Assembly (NCBI RefSeq): GCF_006152145.1
Contig: NZ_VDFV01000012.1
Coordinates: forward strand, 36,858 to 100,857
Direction of reading: 5' to 3'
From: Rubellimicrobium roseum
GTDB lineage: Bacteria > Pseudomonadota > Alphaproteobacteria > Rhodobacterales > Rhodobacteraceae
Length of the DNA: 64,000 nucleotides
Under the pieces are notes generated by a model. The model was not told where the DNA came from. It saw only the letters and a program-made list of their open reading frames with translations, and searched no databases. Shown piece by piece: positions 38,565 through 47,978 of this stretch. Within the stretch, counting starts at the first letter, position 1. Each line of letters begins with the position of its first letter. The position numbers were made by a program, and so were the translations under genes.

Positions 38565-39671
38565 ATGACCAAGGTGCTCATCACCGGCGGATGCGGCTTC
38601 ATCGGGCGGCACGTCGCCCAGGAGCTGCTGGACCACGGCTACGAGGTGCGCCTCTACGACGCCCTGATCGACCAGGTGCATGGCGGGACGCAGGTCGCGC
38701 TGCCCGAAGGCGCCGAGGTGGTGCGCGGCGACATGCGCGACGCCGACCGGCTCCGGCCCGCGCTGCGGGGCTGCGACGGGGTGATCCACCTCGCCGCCGA
38801 GGTGGGCGTGGGCCAGTCCATGTACGAGATCGCCCGCTACGTGGGCGCCAACGACCTCGGGACCGCCATCCTGCTGGAGGCGATGCTCGACCACCCCGTG
38901 GGCCGCATCGTCGTGGCCTCCTCCATGAGCGTCTACGGCGAGGGCTACTACGCCCGCCCCGACGGCTCGCTGGTCGAGACCGTCCGCCGCCGCCCCGCCG
39001 ACATCAAGGCCGGGCTCTGGAACCCGACCGACCTCGCGGGCGAGCCGCTGGCCCCCATCGCCACCGACGAGCGCAAGCGCGTCGACCTCGCCTCGATCTA
39101 CGCCCTGACCAAGTACGCGCAGGAGCGCGAGGTCCTGATCTTCGGCGAGGCCTACGACGTGCCTGCCGTGGCGCTGCGGCTCTTCAACGTCTTCGGCGCC
39201 GGGCAGGCGCTGTCCAACCCCTACACGGGGGTCCTCGCGAACTTCGCCTCGCGCCTCGCCTCGGGCCAGCGCCCGACGATCTTCGAGGACGGCGAGCAGC
39301 GGCGCGACTTCGTTCACGTGCGCGACGTGGCCCGCGCCTTCCGCCTCGCCTACGAGAAGCCCGAGGCCGCGGGCGAGCTGTTCAACATCGGCTCGGGGCA
39401 GGCCTACACGATCTCGGGCGTGGCGCGGCTCCTCGCGGGGGCGATGAACCTGCCGCATCTCGGCCCCGAGATCCTGCACAAGTCTCGCTCGGGCGACATC
39501 CGCAACTGCTTCGCCGACATCTCCAAGGCCCGCGCGCTCCTGGGCTTCGAGCCCGGGCACCGGCTGGAGGATTCGCTGACCGAGTTCGTCGACTGGGTGC
39601 GCGGCGAGGCGGTGATCGACCGGGGCGCCGAGATGCGGCGCGAGCTGGAAGCCAAGGGACTCGTGTCGTGA
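38565..39671 (+). CDS. NAD-dependent sugar epimerase/dehydratase 1
   Basis: A 368-residue extended SDR, first gene of a six-gene overlapping operon. TGGCGFIGRH at 7-16 binds NAD; ASSMSVYGEGYY and Tyr179/Lys183 in IYALTK are the catalytic set. It resembles UDP-glucose 4-epimerase-type enzymes, but has a long insert after the active-site Ser (DIKAGLWNPTDLAGE), so the substrate may differ. CGGAGA precedes the ATG at 38565. Its stop overlaps the next start (GTGA). Confidence 0.9.
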   Translation: MTKVLITGGCGFIGRHVAQELLDHGYEVRLYDALIDQVHGGTQVALPEGAEVVRGDMRDADRLRPALRGCDGVIHLAAEVGVGQSMYEIARYVGANDLGTAILLEAMLDHPVGRIVVASSMSVYGEGYYARPDGSLVETVRRRPADIKAGLWNPTDLAGEPLAPIATDERKRVDLASIYALTKYAQEREVLIFGEAYDVPAVALRLFNVFGAGQALSNPYTGVLANFASRLASGQRPTIFEDGEQRRDFVHVRDVARAFRLAYEKPEAAGELFNIGSGQAYTISGVARLLAGAMNLPHLGPEILHKSRSGDIRNCFADISKARALLGFEPGHRLEDSLTEFVDWVRGEAVIDRGAEMRRELEAKGLVS

Positions 39672-40717
39672 CCGGGCCGGTCCTCGTCACGGGGGGCTCG
39701 GGCTTCATCGGCTCCAACCTCGCCGACAGCCTGCTCGCGGACGGGCACGAGGTCATCGTGCTGGACAACCTGAGCCGCCCCGGCGTGGAGCAGAACCTCG
39801 ACTGGCTGCGCGCCCGCCACGGGGCGCGGATCCATCCCCTGCGCGCCGACCTGCGCGACCGGGCGGCCCTGCGCGAGGCCGCGCGCGACGCCTCGGCCGT
39901 GATCCACCTCGCCGCCCAGACCGCCGTTACCACCAGCATGGCGGACCCGATCGACGACTTCGAGGTGAACGCGCGCGGCACGATCGACCTCCTGGAGGCC
40001 GTGCGCGCGACGGGTCGGCGCGTGCCCGTCCTCTTCGCCTCGACCAACAAGGTCTACGGCTGCCTGGAAGCGATGGAGATGGCCGAGGCCGCCGACCGCC
40101 ACCTCCCCGCCGACGAACCCCTGCGCGCCCATGGCGTGCCCGAAGGCCAGCCCCTCGACTTCCGCACGCCCTACGGCTGCTCCAAGGGCGTCGCCGACCA
40201 GTACGTGCTGGACTACGCCAAGTCCTACGGGCTTCCCACCGCCGTCCTGCGGATGAGCTGCATCTATGGCCCCCGCCAGTTCGGGACCGAGGACCAGGGC
40301 TGGGTCGCCCATTTCCTGATCCGCGCGCTTCAGGGCGAGCCGATCACGCTCTACGGCGACGGCAAGCAGGTGCGCGACATCCTCCACGTCTCGGACGCCG
40401 TGGCCGCCTACCGCTCCGTCCTGGCGAACATCGACCGCCTGTCGGGCCGCGCCTTCAACCTCGGGGGCGGCCCGCGCAACGCCGTGAGCCTCCTCGCCGT
40501 CCTGCGCGAGATCGAACGCCTCGTGGGCCGTCCCCTCTCCGTGTCCCACGGCGACTGGCGGCCCGGCGACCAGCACTGGTTCGTGGCCGACGCCCGGCGC
40601 CTGTCGGCCGAAACCGGCTGGCAGGCGACGATCCCCTGGCGCGAGGGGCTGGCGGATCTCGCGGCATGGCTGCGCGCCCACCGGGTCCGCCCGGTCCCCG
40701 AGCGCATCCGCGCATGA
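39668..40717 (+). CDS. NAD-dependent sugar epimerase 2 (CDP-paratose/tyvelose epimerase-like)
   Basis: A 349-residue extended SDR starting at GTG in a GTGA overlap. TGGSGFIGSNLADSL binds NAD; Tyr169 and Lys173 in PYGCSKG are catalytic. FASTNKVYG and the segment around DFRTPYGCSKGVADQYVLDY resemble CDP-paratose 2-epimerases, which act on dideoxy sugars. Substrate is therefore uncertain. The next gene overlaps it as ATGA. Confidence 0.9.
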   Translation: MTGPVLVTGGSGFIGSNLADSLLADGHEVIVLDNLSRPGVEQNLDWLRARHGARIHPLRADLRDRAALREAARDASAVIHLAAQTAVTTSMADPIDDFEVNARGTIDLLEAVRATGRRVPVLFASTNKVYGCLEAMEMAEAADRHLPADEPLRAHGVPEGQPLDFRTPYGCSKGVADQYVLDYAKSYGLPTAVLRMSCIYGPRQFGTEDQGWVAHFLIRALQGEPITLYGDGKQVRDILHVSDAVAAYRSVLANIDRLSGRAFNLGGGPRNAVSLLAVLREIERLVGRPLSVSHGDWRPGDQHWFVADARRLSAETGWQATIPWREGLADLAAWLRAHRVRPVPERIRA

Positions 40718-41817
40718 GCGGGCGCCTGCGGGTCCTCCAGACGCTCGACGCCGTGGGCGGCGTCTGGCGCTACGCGGTGGACCTCGCGCGCGCTCTCGCC
40801 CCGCAGGGCGTGGAGACGGTGTTCCTGGGCTTCGGCCCGTCCCCCTCCCGCGCCCAGCGCGCCGAGGCCGCAGCCCTCGGGCCGCTTCTCTGGTCCGACG
40901 CGCCGCTGGACTGGCTTGCGCCCGACGCCAGCGCGCTGGCGGCCGTGCCGGAGACCATCGCCCGCACCGCACGGTCCGAAGGGGTGGACCTGCTCCACCT
41001 CAACCTGCCCACCCAGGCCGCGGGGCTGGAGACGGAGCGCCCCGTGCTGGCCGTGTCGCATTCCTGCGTCCCGACCTGGTTCCGCGCGGTGCGCGGGGGC
41101 GGCCCGCCCCCCGGCTGGGAATGGCACAAGACCCTGAACGCCCGTGGGCTGGCCCGCGCCGAGGCCGTGGTCGCGCCATCCCGCGCCCACGCCGCCGCGC
41201 TTTCGACCTGCTACGGGCCGCTGCCGCGTCTCACGGTCGTCCCCAACGGCACCGCCGCCCCGCGCGGCACGCCGGGGACCGAGCCCTTCGTCGTGGCCGC
41301 CGGCCGCTGGTGGGACGAAGGCAAGGGCGGCGCGACGCTCGATGCCGCCGCCGAGCACGCCAACTGGCCGATCCACCTCCTGGGTCCGCTGCAGGGGCCC
41401 AACGGCGCGCATTTCGCCCCTTCTCACGCCATCGCCGAAGGCGAGAGGTCCCATGCCGAGGTCGTCTCGGTCATGAGCCGCGCCGCGATCTTCGTATCCC
41501 CCTCGCTCTACGAGCCCTTCGGCCTCGCCGTGGCCGAGGCCGCGCGGCTGGGCCTGCCGCTCGTGCTGTCCGACATCCCCACCTTCCGCGAGCTGTGGTC
41601 CGACGCGGCCGTCTTCGTGCCGCCCCGCGACCCCGAGGCGCTGGCCGTCACGCTCGACGAGCTGGCCTGCGACCCCGCCCGGCGGCAGGACCTGGGCGAG
41701 GCCGCGCAGCTCCGCTCGGGCCGCTTCACGCCCGAGGCGCAGGCCGCCCGGATGCTCCGGCTCTACGCCGACCTCGTCCGCCACCCCGTGTCCCCCCAAG
41801 CCGCCGCCCCGAGGTGA
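40714..41817 (+). CDS. Glycosyltransferase family 4-like
   Basis: A 367-residue GT-B enzyme. The N-terminal half has LQTLDAVGGVWRYAVDLARAL, as in GT4 donors that recognise an acceptor glycan; the C-terminal half has the Glu-x7-Glu-like pattern SLYEPFGLAVAEAARLG that binds a nucleotide sugar. It probably adds a hexose to a growing glycan at the inner face of the membrane. It starts in an ATGA overlap with epimerase 2. Confidence 0.88.
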   Translation: MSGRLRVLQTLDAVGGVWRYAVDLARALAPQGVETVFLGFGPSPSRAQRAEAAALGPLLWSDAPLDWLAPDASALAAVPETIARTARSEGVDLLHLNLPTQAAGLETERPVLAVSHSCVPTWFRAVRGGGPPPGWEWHKTLNARGLARAEAVVAPSRAHAAALSTCYGPLPRLTVVPNGTAAPRGTPGTEPFVVAAGRWWDEGKGGATLDAAAEHANWPIHLLGPLQGPNGAHFAPSHAIAEGERSHAEVVSVMSRAAIFVSPSLYEPFGLAVAEAARLGLPLVLSDIPTFRELWSDAAVFVPPRDPEALAVTLDELACDPARRQDLGEAAQLRSGRFTPEAQAARMLRLYADLVRHPVSPQAAAPR

Positions 41818-41818
41818 G

Positions 41819-42919
41819 ATGCGTTTTCTCTTCTACACCCATTCGCTGATCTCGGACTGGAACCACGGCAACGCGCATTTCCTGCGCGGCGTGATGCGCG
41901 ACCTCGACCGGCGGGGCCACGAGACTTTGGCGCTGGAGCCCGCGGGCGCCTGGAGCCGCGAGAACCTGCTGGCCGAGCGCGGCCCCGAGGCGATCGACGC
42001 CTTCCACCGCGACTTTCCCGGCCTCTCGACCACGATCTACGCGGACGACTTCGACCACGAGGCCGCGCTGGACGCCGCCGACGTGGTGATCGTCCACGAA
42101 TGGAGCGAGCCCGCGCTCGTCGCCCGCATCGGCGCGGCCCGCAAGCGCGGCGGCCGTTTCACGCTCCTGTTCCACGACACCCACCACCGCGCCGTCTCCG
42201 CCTCGGGCGAGATCGGGGCGATGGACCTGTCCGGCTACGACGGCATCCTCGCCTTCGGAGAGGCGCTGCGCGAACGCTACCTCAAGGCCGGCTGGGGCCG
42301 TCAGGTCTTCACCTGGCACGAGGCCGCCGACGACGCCCTGTTCCACCCGATGGAGGAGCCCGAGGAGGGCGACCTCGTCTGGATCGGCAACTGGGGCGAC
42401 GACGAGCGCACCGCCGAGCTGCACGAGTTCCTGATCCAGCCCGCCCGCGACCTCCGCCTCCGCACCACCATCCGGGGCGTCCGCTACCCCGACCACGCGC
42501 TCGCCACGCTGCGCGAGGCGGGCATCGCCTATGGCGGCTGGCTCCCCAACGCCGAGGTGCCCCGCGCCTTCGCCCGCCACCGCGTGACCGTCCACGTCCC
42601 CCGGCGCCCCTACGTGGAACAGCTCCCCGGCATCCCGACCATCCGCCCCTTCGAGGCGCTGGCCTGCGGCATCCCCCTCGTCTCGGCCCCCTGGGACGAC
42701 GCCGAGGGGCTGTTCCGCCCCGGCGACTTCCTCTGGGCCAGGGACGGCGAAGAGATGCGCACCCACCTGAGCGCGCTGGTGAACGACCCCGCGATGCGGG
42801 CCGAGCAGGCGGCGCGGGGGCTCCAGACCATCCGGGCCCGCCACACCTGCCGCCACCGGGTGGACGAGCTACTCGACATCCTCGCCCGGCTCCGCGCGCC
42901 CTCAAGGAAGACCGCATGA
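41819..42919 (+). CDS. CgeB-like glycosyltransferase 1
   Basis: A 366-residue protein of the CgeB/Glyco_trans_1_2 type. HSLISDWNHGNAHFLRGVMRDL at the N-terminus and RPFEALACGIPLVSAPWDDAEGLF near the C-terminus match the GT-B signature. GAGGTGAG directly precedes the start, one base after the previous stop. It and the next two genes have 364-366 residues and the same two landmarks, so they are probably tandem duplicates with distinct sugar specificities. Confidence 0.82.
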   Translation: MRFLFYTHSLISDWNHGNAHFLRGVMRDLDRRGHETLALEPAGAWSRENLLAERGPEAIDAFHRDFPGLSTTIYADDFDHEAALDAADVVIVHEWSEPALVARIGAARKRGGRFTLLFHDTHHRAVSASGEIGAMDLSGYDGILAFGEALRERYLKAGWGRQVFTWHEAADDALFHPMEEPEEGDLVWIGNWGDDERTAELHEFLIQPARDLRLRTTIRGVRYPDHALATLREAGIAYGGWLPNAEVPRAFARHRVTVHVPRRPYVEQLPGIPTIRPFEALACGIPLVSAPWDDAEGLFRPGDFLWARDGEEMRTHLSALVNDPAMRAEQAARGLQTIRARHTCRHRVDELLDILARLRAPSRKTA

Positions 42920-44010
42920 CCAAGACCATCGCCTTCTACGGCTCTTCGCTGCTCTCGGCCTATTGGAACGGGGCGGCGACCTACTACCGGGGGATCATCC
43001 GGGCGCTCGCGCGGCGGGGCTACCAGACCACCTTCTACGAGCCCGACGTCTGGGACCGGCAGAAGAACCGCGACATCGACCCGCCCGACTGGGCCCGCGT
43101 CGTCGTCTACGACGGCACCGTCGAGGCGCTGAGGAAGGTCGCCGCCGAGGCCGCCCGCTACGACATCGTGGTCAAGGCCTCGGGCGTGGGCTTCGAGGAC
43201 GACCTGATCCTGTCCGAGGTCATGACCGCCGCCCGCCCCGGCGCGCTGCGGATCTTCTGGGACGTGGACGCCCCCCACACGCTGGGCGAGATCCGGCAGG
43301 CCCCCGACCACGCCCTGCGCCGCTGGCTCCCCGACCTCGACATGGTCCTGACCTACGGCGGCGGCGACCCGGTGGTCGAGCAGTATCGGGCGTTCGGCGC
43401 GCGCGCCTGCGTGCCGGTCTACAACGCGCTCGACCCCTCGACCCACCACCCCGTTGCGCCGGAACCGCGCTTCGCCTGCGACCTGGCCTTCCTCGGCAAC
43501 CGCCTCCCCGACCGCGACGAACGCGTGGCCGAGTTCTTCACCCGCGCGGCCGGGCTCCTACCCGATCAACGCTTCATCCTGGGGGGCAACGGCTGGCACG
43601 ACGTCGCCATGCCCGCGAACGTCCAGAAACTGGGCCACGTCCCCACGGCCGACCACAACGCGCTCAACTGCTCGCCCCGCATGGTCCTCAACGTCGCCCG
43701 CGACAGCATGGCGGTGAACGGCTTCTCCCCCGCCACCCGCGTCTTCGAGGCCGCCGGCGCCGGGGCCTGCCTCGTGACCGACGCCTGGGAGGGGATCGAG
43801 CTGTTCCTGCAACCCGACGAGGAGGTGCTGGTCGCCCGCGACGGCCAGGACGTGGCCGAGGCCGTCCGCACGGTCAGCCCCGACCGCGCCCGCGCCATCG
43901 GGCAGGCGGCGCTGGCCCGCGTCCTCGCCCACCACACCTACGACCAGCGCGCCGAGCAGGCCGACGCGCTGTTCCAGGCCCACGCCGCCCGCCAGGGGGC
44001 CGCCGCGTGA
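42916..44010 (+). CDS. CgeB-like glycosyltransferase 2
   Basis: A 364-residue member of the same trio. The N-terminus is FYGSSLLSAYWNGAATYYRGI, and the C-terminal donor site is RVFEAAGAGACLVTDAWEGIELF. CgeB is a Bacillus spore-coat glycosylation protein; here the fold and not the process is meant. It starts in an ATGA overlap and ends in a GTGA overlap, so it is strictly coupled to its neighbours. Confidence 0.84.
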   Translation: MTKTIAFYGSSLLSAYWNGAATYYRGIIRALARRGYQTTFYEPDVWDRQKNRDIDPPDWARVVVYDGTVEALRKVAAEAARYDIVVKASGVGFEDDLILSEVMTAARPGALRIFWDVDAPHTLGEIRQAPDHALRRWLPDLDMVLTYGGGDPVVEQYRAFGARACVPVYNALDPSTHHPVAPEPRFACDLAFLGNRLPDRDERVAEFFTRAAGLLPDQRFILGGNGWHDVAMPANVQKLGHVPTADHNALNCSPRMVLNVARDSMAVNGFSPATRVFEAAGAGACLVTDAWEGIELFLQPDEEVLVARDGQDVAEAVRTVSPDRARAIGQAALARVLAHHTYDQRAEQADALFQAHAARQGAAA

Positions 44011-45104
44011 CCCGCCCGCTCGACATCGTCCTCCTCGGGCTTTCGCTGTCCTCGGCCTGGGGCAACGGTCACGCCACCACCTTCCGCGCGCTCCTGCGCG
44101 GGCTCGCGGCCGAGGGGCACCGCGTCCTCTTCCTCGAACGCGACATGCCCTGGTACGCGGGCGCGCACCGCGACCTGCCCGACCCGGACTTCTGCGAGCT
44201 GGTCCTCTACGACGACCTGGACGCGATGCTCGCCCGCTTCGCGCCGCGCCTGCGCATGGCCGACGCGGTGATCGTCGGCTCCTACGTCCCCGACGGCATC
44301 CGCCTCATCGACCGGCTCGCCGTGATGGACCTGCGCCAGCTCGCCTTCTACGACATCGACACGCCGGTGACGCTCGCGGGGCTCGACGCGGGCCACGAGG
44401 AATATCTGGCCGCCCGGCAGATCCCGCTTTTCGACCTCTACTTCTCCTTCTCCGGCGGCGAAGTGCTCGACCACCTCGAACAGCGGCGCGGCGCGCGCCG
44501 GGCCGAGGCGCTCTACTGCTCGGTCGATCCCACCGCCTACGCGCCCGATCCCCTGGCCCCCAAGCGCTGGGACCTGGGCTACCTCGGCACCTACAGCGAC
44601 GACCGCCAGCCCACGCTCGAGGCGCTGCTCCTCGAGCCCGCCCGCCGCCGCCCCGACCTCCGCTTCGTGGTCGCCGGGCCGCAGTATCCGGCCCACATCG
44701 ACTGGCCCGCGAACGTGGAGCGGATCGAGCACCTGCCCCCCGCCGACCACGCCGCCTTCTACAACGCGCAGCGCTTCACGCTGAACGTCACCCGCGCCGC
44801 CATGCGCCGCATGGGCTGGTCGCCCTCCGTCCGGCTCTTCGAGGCCGCCGCCTGCGGCACGCCCATCGTCTCGGACGACTGGCGCGGCCTCACGGACCTG
44901 CTGCCCGCGCCCGGCTCCATCCGCATCGCTTCCGGCCCCGAGGACGTGCTGGCCGCCCTCGCCCTGCCCGAGCCCGAGCGGCAGGCCATGGGCCGGGCCG
45001 CTCGCGCGCGGGTGCTGGCGGGCCACACCGGACGGGCGCGGGCGCGCGAGCTGGCCCATGCCCTGCGCGCGCCCGCGCGGCTCGTCGCGGCGACGGGCAC
45101 CTGA
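44007..45104 (+). CDS. CgeB-like glycosyltransferase 3
   Basis: A 365-residue protein starting at GTG in a GTGA overlap. LGLSLSSAWGNGHATTFRALLRGL opens the N-terminal half, and RLFEAAACGTPIVSDDWRGLTDLL is the donor-site half. It is most like the second gene of the trio. It ends the operon; the next gene on the same strand, the channel, starts 32 bases later and may have its own control. Confidence 0.84.
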   Translation: MTRPLDIVLLGLSLSSAWGNGHATTFRALLRGLAAEGHRVLFLERDMPWYAGAHRDLPDPDFCELVLYDDLDAMLARFAPRLRMADAVIVGSYVPDGIRLIDRLAVMDLRQLAFYDIDTPVTLAGLDAGHEEYLAARQIPLFDLYFSFSGGEVLDHLEQRRGARRAEALYCSVDPTAYAPDPLAPKRWDLGYLGTYSDDRQPTLEALLLEPARRRPDLRFVVAGPQYPAHIDWPANVERIEHLPPADHAAFYNAQRFTLNVTRAAMRRMGWSPSVRLFEAAACGTPIVSDDWRGLTDLLPAPGSIRIASGPEDVLAALALPEPERQAMGRAARARVLAGHTGRARARELAHALRAPARLVAATGT

Positions 45105-45136
45105 CGGCGTGGCCACGACACGCTAGGTTCGCCCGC

Positions 45137-45895
45137 ATGATCCCCCTGCTGCGCGAACTCTACGAAGGCCATTCCGACCGGGCGCAGCGCTTCCGGACCT
45201 GGCTCCTCGCCTTCGACATCGCCACGGTGGTCTTCATCGTCGCCACCTCCTTCAGCGAGCGGGGGGTGAGCGTCGAGATCGTCGACGCCGTTCTGGGCGT
45301 CGTCATCCTGCTCGATCTCCTGGCCCGCCTCGCCATCAGCCGGAACCGCCCGCGCGAGTTCCTGCGGCTGTCCACCTGGACCGACATCGTGGCCATCGTC
45401 TCGTTCCTCGCCCCCCTCACGGGCGAAGCGGGGGGCTTCCTGCGTGTGCTGCGGACGCTGCGCATCCTGCACACCTACACGCTGCTGAACGACATCCGCG
45501 ACCCGCACCACCCGATCAGCCGCAACGAGGAGGTGATCCTCGCGGTGGCGAACCTCGGCGTGTTCATCTTCGTGATGACGGCCATCGTCTACGAGACGCA
45601 GCACCGGACGAACCCCGAGATCGGCAACTACGCCGACGCGCTCTACTTCACGGTGACGGCGCTGACGACGACGGGCTTCGGCGACATCACGCTGCCCGGC
45701 ACCACGGGGCGGATGCTCACCGTGCTCATCATGATCTTCGGGGTGACGCTGTTCCTGCGGCTGGCGCAGGTGCTCTTCCGGCCCAGCAAGGTCCGCTTCG
45801 GCTGCCCCACCTGCGGGCTCCTGCGGCACGACCCCGACGCCGTTCACTGCAAGGCCTGCGGCACCCTCCTCAACATCCCCAACGACGAGAGCTGA
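45137..45895 (+). CDS. Voltage-gated-like K+ channel with C-terminal zinc ribbon
   Basis: A 252-residue ion channel. Helices S1-S4 are at about 24-130, with the S4-like LRVLRTLRILH holding regularly spaced Arg; the pore loop is TTTGFGDI (177-184), a K+-selective filter with Phe for the usual Tyr/Val. After the last helix comes a ribbon with Cys223, Cys226, Cys238 and Cys241 (CPTCG and CKACG), a likely zinc site. Inner-membrane tetramer is expected. Confidence 0.9.
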   Translation: MIPLLRELYEGHSDRAQRFRTWLLAFDIATVVFIVATSFSERGVSVEIVDAVLGVVILLDLLARLAISRNRPREFLRLSTWTDIVAIVSFLAPLTGEAGGFLRVLRTLRILHTYTLLNDIRDPHHPISRNEEVILAVANLGVFIFVMTAIVYETQHRTNPEIGNYADALYFTVTALTTTGFGDITLPGTTGRMLTVLIMIFGVTLFLRLAQVLFRPSKVRFGCPTCGLLRHDPDAVHCKACGTLLNIPNDES

Positions 45896-46123
45896 AGCGC
45901 CTCGTGGTGTTCATTCGGGCCATGGCCCGCCACCACGGAGTGCAGCGCCATGGCGAGAGCGAAGACCAGCCGCCGCGCGGCTCGCCCCCTCGCGGCGCCA
46001 CACGCGAAACCTGCGCGACCGACAGCCGGACGCTTTGGGCCGTTCCCCGGAGCCCCCACAGGAACCGGCATCGGTGCCGCAAGGACGGCCAGCCACCCGG
46101 CCGAGGTCATCGCGCCGCCTGCT

Positions 46124-46897
46124 TCAGCCTTCAAGCCCCTGCGACAGCCCCAGCGCCGTCAGGAGCCCCAGCACCACGAAGAGCCCCGCGAGGCCCTTCT
46201 CCCCCTCGACCGCCTCGGGGATCATCGTGTCGGCGACCATGGTGAGCAGCGCCCCGGCCGCCAGCGCGCGCACCCCGGCGACGACCTCGGGGCCCGCCCC
46301 GCCCAGAAGCCCCGCCCCCAGCGCCGCGGCGGCCCCGGACAGGACCGCGATGCCGCCCCAGAGCCCGAAGACATAGGCCGGGCCGCGTCCCGCCCTGCGC
46401 ATGCCCGCCGCGCTCGACAGGCCCTCGGGCAGGTTGGACAGCAGGATCGCCGCCAGCACCCCCGGGCTCACCCCCTGCCCGTCCAGGAGCCCCACGCCCA
46501 GCACCACCGATTCGGGCAGCCCGTCGAGCAGCGAGCCCACGGCGATGGCGAGCGCCCCGCCCTGCGCCGCGTCCATCTGCTGGCCGCCCGAGCGCTTGCG
46601 GTGCCGCCCGGCCACCGACAGCCCCCCATGCGACACGAGCCAGTTCGCGGCCGTGTAGGCCAGCGAGCCCGCCAGGGCCCCCAGCACGACCGGGCGCAGG
46701 CTCGCCAGCTCCACGCCCTCAAGGATCAGGTCATAGGCCACCGCCGAGACCAGCACCCCGCAGCCGAAGGCCATGATCCCGGCCGTCACCCGCGCGGGCA
46801 GGCGGACGAGGTAGGCCACCGCCGCCCCCAGCACCAGCGCCGATCCGCCCAGCAGGCCCCAGGCGCCCGCCGCCGCCCAGACCGGGAGGCCGGTCAT
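46124..46897 (-). CDS. ZIP-family metal transporter
   Basis: A 257-residue inner-membrane protein with eight predicted helices. The metal-binding helices are marked by LAIAVGSLLDGLPESVVLG and ILLSNLPEGLSSAAGM, the ZIP-type PES/PEG motifs. ZIP proteins import zinc, iron or other divalent cations. The His of the common HNxPEG motif is replaced by Ser-Asn, so specificity is uncertain. It is divergent from the DUF1003 gene. Confidence 0.88.
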   Translation of the reverse strand: MTGLPVWAAAGAWGLLGGSALVLGAAVAYLVRLPARVTAGIMAFGCGVLVSAVAYDLILEGVELASLRPVVLGALAGSLAYTAANWLVSHGGLSVAGRHRKRSGGQQMDAAQGGALAIAVGSLLDGLPESVVLGVGLLDGQGVSPGVLAAILLSNLPEGLSSAAGMRRAGRGPAYVFGLWGGIAVLSGAAAALGAGLLGGAGPEVVAGVRALAAGALLTMVADTMIPEAVEGEKGLAGLFVVLGLLTALGLSQGLEG

Positions 46898-46986
46898 GCC
46901 GGGACGGGCAGGACGGGGGGACGGACGAAGGGTCGCATCGGTCGGACTCCGGAATGGCCGCCCTCAACGGCGCCGGGCGCGGGCCC

Positions 46987-47002
46987 GTTCCCGGACGGGA
47001 AC
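46987..47002. promoter_or_regulatory. Palindromic candidate operator in the zip/DUF1003 spacer
   Basis: GTTCCCG-GA-CGGGAAC, perfect 7-bp arms with a 2-base centre, in the 165-base divergent spacer, 60 bases before the DUF1003 start and 90 from the ZIP start. Could serve either gene. The regulator is unknown. Confidence 0.45.
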
Positions 47003-47062
47003 AGCCCGGACGGCGGGCGGTTGAGAGTAGCCGGATTCCGACGCCGACCAGAAAGACCCCGC

Positions 47063-47626
47063 ATGACCGCCTCGCCCACCGCCTCCCGCCCGACGCATCC
47101 GCCGCCGCACCCGCCGGGCCTCAGTTCGGTCCTCGAACGCAACATCCGCATCCTGGCCGAGCGCCGCCGGCAGGAGGAGGCCACGGCCAGCCTTCAGGCG
47201 CGCGCCGCCGAGGCCATCACCCGCTTCACGGGCTCGATGCTCTTCGTCTACCTCCACCTCGCCTTCTTCGGCTTCTGGATCGTGGCGAACCTGGGCTGGG
47301 TGCCGGGGGTGCCGCGCTGGGACGAATCCTTCGTGGTGCTGGCCATGTGGGCATCGGTCGAGGCGATCTTCCTGTCCACCTTCGTGCTCATCAGCCAGAA
47401 CCGGATGCAGGCCGCCGCCGACAAGCGGGCCGACCTGGACCTCCAGATCAGCCTCCTGGCCGAACACGAGATCACCCGCCTCGCCACGCTGGTCGCCGCC
47501 ATCGCCGAGCGGCTGGACGTGCACAGCAGGGCCGACCCCGAGATGGAGGAGATCGAGGAGAACGTCTCACCGGAGGCAGTGCTCGACCGCATCGAGGACC
47601 ACGAAGCCGAGCACAGCGAAGCGTGA
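47063..47626 (+). CDS. DUF1003 membrane protein
   Basis: A 187-residue protein with two helices (about 62-82 FVYLHLAFFGFWIVANLGW and 95-115 SVEAIFLSTFVLISQNR), the latter carrying the conserved LxxSQNRM pattern of DUF1003. The rest is helical and charged, with an acidic tail. Related proteins are sometimes called cyclic-nucleotide-binding or CorA-like; function unknown. The start follows a weak GA-rich stretch. Confidence 0.86.
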   Translation: MTASPTASRPTHPPPHPPGLSSVLERNIRILAERRRQEEATASLQARAAEAITRFTGSMLFVYLHLAFFGFWIVANLGWVPGVPRWDESFVVLAMWASVEAIFLSTFVLISQNRMQAAADKRADLDLQISLLAEHEITRLATLVAAIAERLDVHSRADPEMEEIEENVSPEAVLDRIEDHEAEHSEA

Positions 47627-47862
47627 TCGGCCGGGCGCTCGGAACCGCTGCGCGAACCCTGGGGATCGCCTATATCCATTCCCGGAAAGCGTCCCCGGAG
47701 GACCCGCCGTGACCCCAGGTTCCATAGCCCCCGATCCGGCTTCGCCACGCCCGCTGTGGTCCGCGCACCACGCCCACGAAGTCGTGAGGGAACTGTCAGC
47801 AGCGGCGAAAGAAAGTCTCTCGACGGACGCGATTGTCGCGTCTAAGTGCACGCCGGGCGGCG

Positions 47863-47877
47863 CCAATCAGCGATTGG
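47863..47877. promoter_or_regulatory. Palindrome upstream of the GH2 gene
   Basis: CCAATC-AGC-GATTGG, perfect 6-bp arms. It lies 200 bases before the GH2 start. It could be an operator for a repressor that senses the glycoside substrate. Regulator unknown. Confidence 0.4.
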
Positions 47878-47978
47878 TCCTGAACCCGGACAAATGCCGG
47901 AGACCGCAGAACCAGACCAGGGCACGCCGCCGTTGCGGGGTGGTCACATAAGTCAGCGGACGGAAACGCTGCCCCAAA

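Noticed and set aside
45904..46245. Open frames and a dyad between the channel and ZIP genes
   Set aside because: Translations are low-complexity and Arg/Pro-rich; the CGTGGTG dyad around 45905 has a long loop and no T-tract, so no gene or firm terminator is claimed.
47709..47951. Short open frame of 80 codons before the GH2 gene
   Set aside because: No RBS of note, no domain, and it includes a dyad; codon choice unlike the neighbours.
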